Source: Clostridium sp. JN-1 (GTDB taxonomy: Bacteria > Bacillota > Clostridia > Clostridiales > Clostridiaceae). From it: DNA of 64,000 nucleotides. Location of the stretch: assembly GCF_003718715.1 (NCBI RefSeq), contig NZ_CP033465.1, forward strand, positions 1,178,001 through 1,242,000, written 5' to 3'. The notes under the pieces were generated by a model. It was given only the letters and a program-made list of their open reading frames with translations. It was not told the DNA's origin and searched no databases. Of the stretch, positions 63,670 to 64,000 are shown in pieces. The translations under genes were made by a program, and so were the position numbers. The stretch's first letter is position 1. Every line of letters starts with the position of its first letter.

Positions 63670-63894
63670 TTTAAATCTCCTCCATAATTTTTTAACTTCA
63701 ATATAATTTTAAAATCTAGTTATTAAACAGCTATAAAGAAATTCCTAAGAAAGTCTTAAGTTTAAAGTACAGCATAAAAACTTGGACAAATATGTATTAA
63801 GCATAACTAATTCCCAGAGTATTTTTTATATAATCGTATAAACTATAACTACAATAAATAATTACAAAATATAAATTTGAAGGAGGAGTTAAGA

Positions 63895-64000
63895 ATGTCA
63901 CGTAGTAATAGATTGGTAGTGCCAGAAGCTAAAGCCGCATTAGATAAATTTAAAATGGAATCAGCAAGAGAAGTTGGAGTTGATCTAAAAAATAATGGTT
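63895..64000 (+). CDS. Alpha/beta-type small acid-soluble spore protein (partial)
   Basis: The first 35 codons are visible: SRSNRLVVPEAKAALDKFK, then MESAREVGVDLKNNG, cut by the window end. This is the SASP alpha/beta N-terminus that coats DNA in spores. AAGGAGGAG precedes ATG 63895. The 220 bases upstream contain no clear sporulation-sigma promoter that I can verify. Confidence 0.93.
   Translation, partial: MSRSNRLVVPEAKAALDKFKMESAREVGVDLKNNG

Noticed and set aside
63801-63845. Sigma-G promoter for the spore protein gene
   Set aside because: GCATA and CGTATAA-like boxes can be found, but the spacing or sequence does not match the consensus well enough.

Overview
The window reads as chromosome of a low-GC, endospore-forming anaerobic Firmicute, most likely Clostridium sensu stricto. 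Supporting this are strongly AT-rich coding and spacer DNA, the prkA-yhbH-spoVR sporulation operon at the left edge, a small acid-soluble spore protein at the right edge, cell-wall-binding repeat 2 domains, an FprA flavodiiron protein, a rubredoxin fusion and an archaeal-type AspRS followed by gatCAB. I cannot name the species from sequence alone.

Layout. 1-4650: sporulation operon. 4650-11870: a sugar-uptake and glycosidase island (acyltransferase-like protein, lipoprotein binding protein, two permeases, GH123-like enzyme) flanked by decayed genes: argC and argD fragments in opposite orientations on the left, a seryl-tRNA synthetase fragment on the right. 11900-16850: an ECF sigma/anti-sigma pair, then a copper ATPase and copper chaperone separated by a palindromic repeat element. 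16850-25700: a membrane-anchored putative glucosaminidase, an MBL hydrolase, an old-yellow-enzyme-type oxidoreductase, an RND efflux pump and a hemolysin III protein. 26000-31260: a DUF1836 protein, topoisomerase III, an amino-acid permease and tRNA-Gln. 31430-36470: an Asn/Glu-type T-box leader and the tRNA-dependent amidation operon (non-discriminating AspRS, GatC, GatA, GatB). 36600-46700: an XdhC-like protein, a soluble chemoreceptor, a ferredoxin-like protein, a two-component system, BirA, isoaspartyl dipeptidase and a cell-wall-binding protein. 46700-49900: FprA plus an acyl-CoA dehydrogenase/EtfA/rubredoxin fusion. 50900-51980: a graveyard with a repeat element, a GNAT fragment, a decayed UPF0210 gene and a glycine riboswitch still in front of it. 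52270-57460: threonine operon (thrC, thrB, aspartokinase, hom). 57500-63670: an ABC transporter relic, a secreted nuclease, then a two-component system sandwiched between two ABC transporters. 63895-end: start of a spore protein gene.

Two families of non-coding dispersed repeats run through the window. Family A (about 20.1, 50.0 and 58.6 kb, with an arm-only remnant at 13.5 kb) has GAGGACA-rich ends. Family B (16.2 and 50.9 kb, plus a mini-copy at 38.9 kb) is a long near-palindrome. They sit between genes, and one A copy supplies the last codons of the nuclease gene.

The most interesting item is the T-box leader. Its specifier loop reads GAAC (overlapping Glu GAA and Asn AAC codons, as described for the homologous Clostridium acetobutylicum operon). 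Here a single Stem I is followed by two complete antiterminator/terminator modules whose acceptor-binding bulges differ, UGGU and UGGC, which could match tRNAs with A73 and G73 respectively. Next in interest are the acyl-CoA dehydrogenase/EtfA/rubredoxin fusion apparently co-transcribed with FprA, and the stranded glycine riboswitch.
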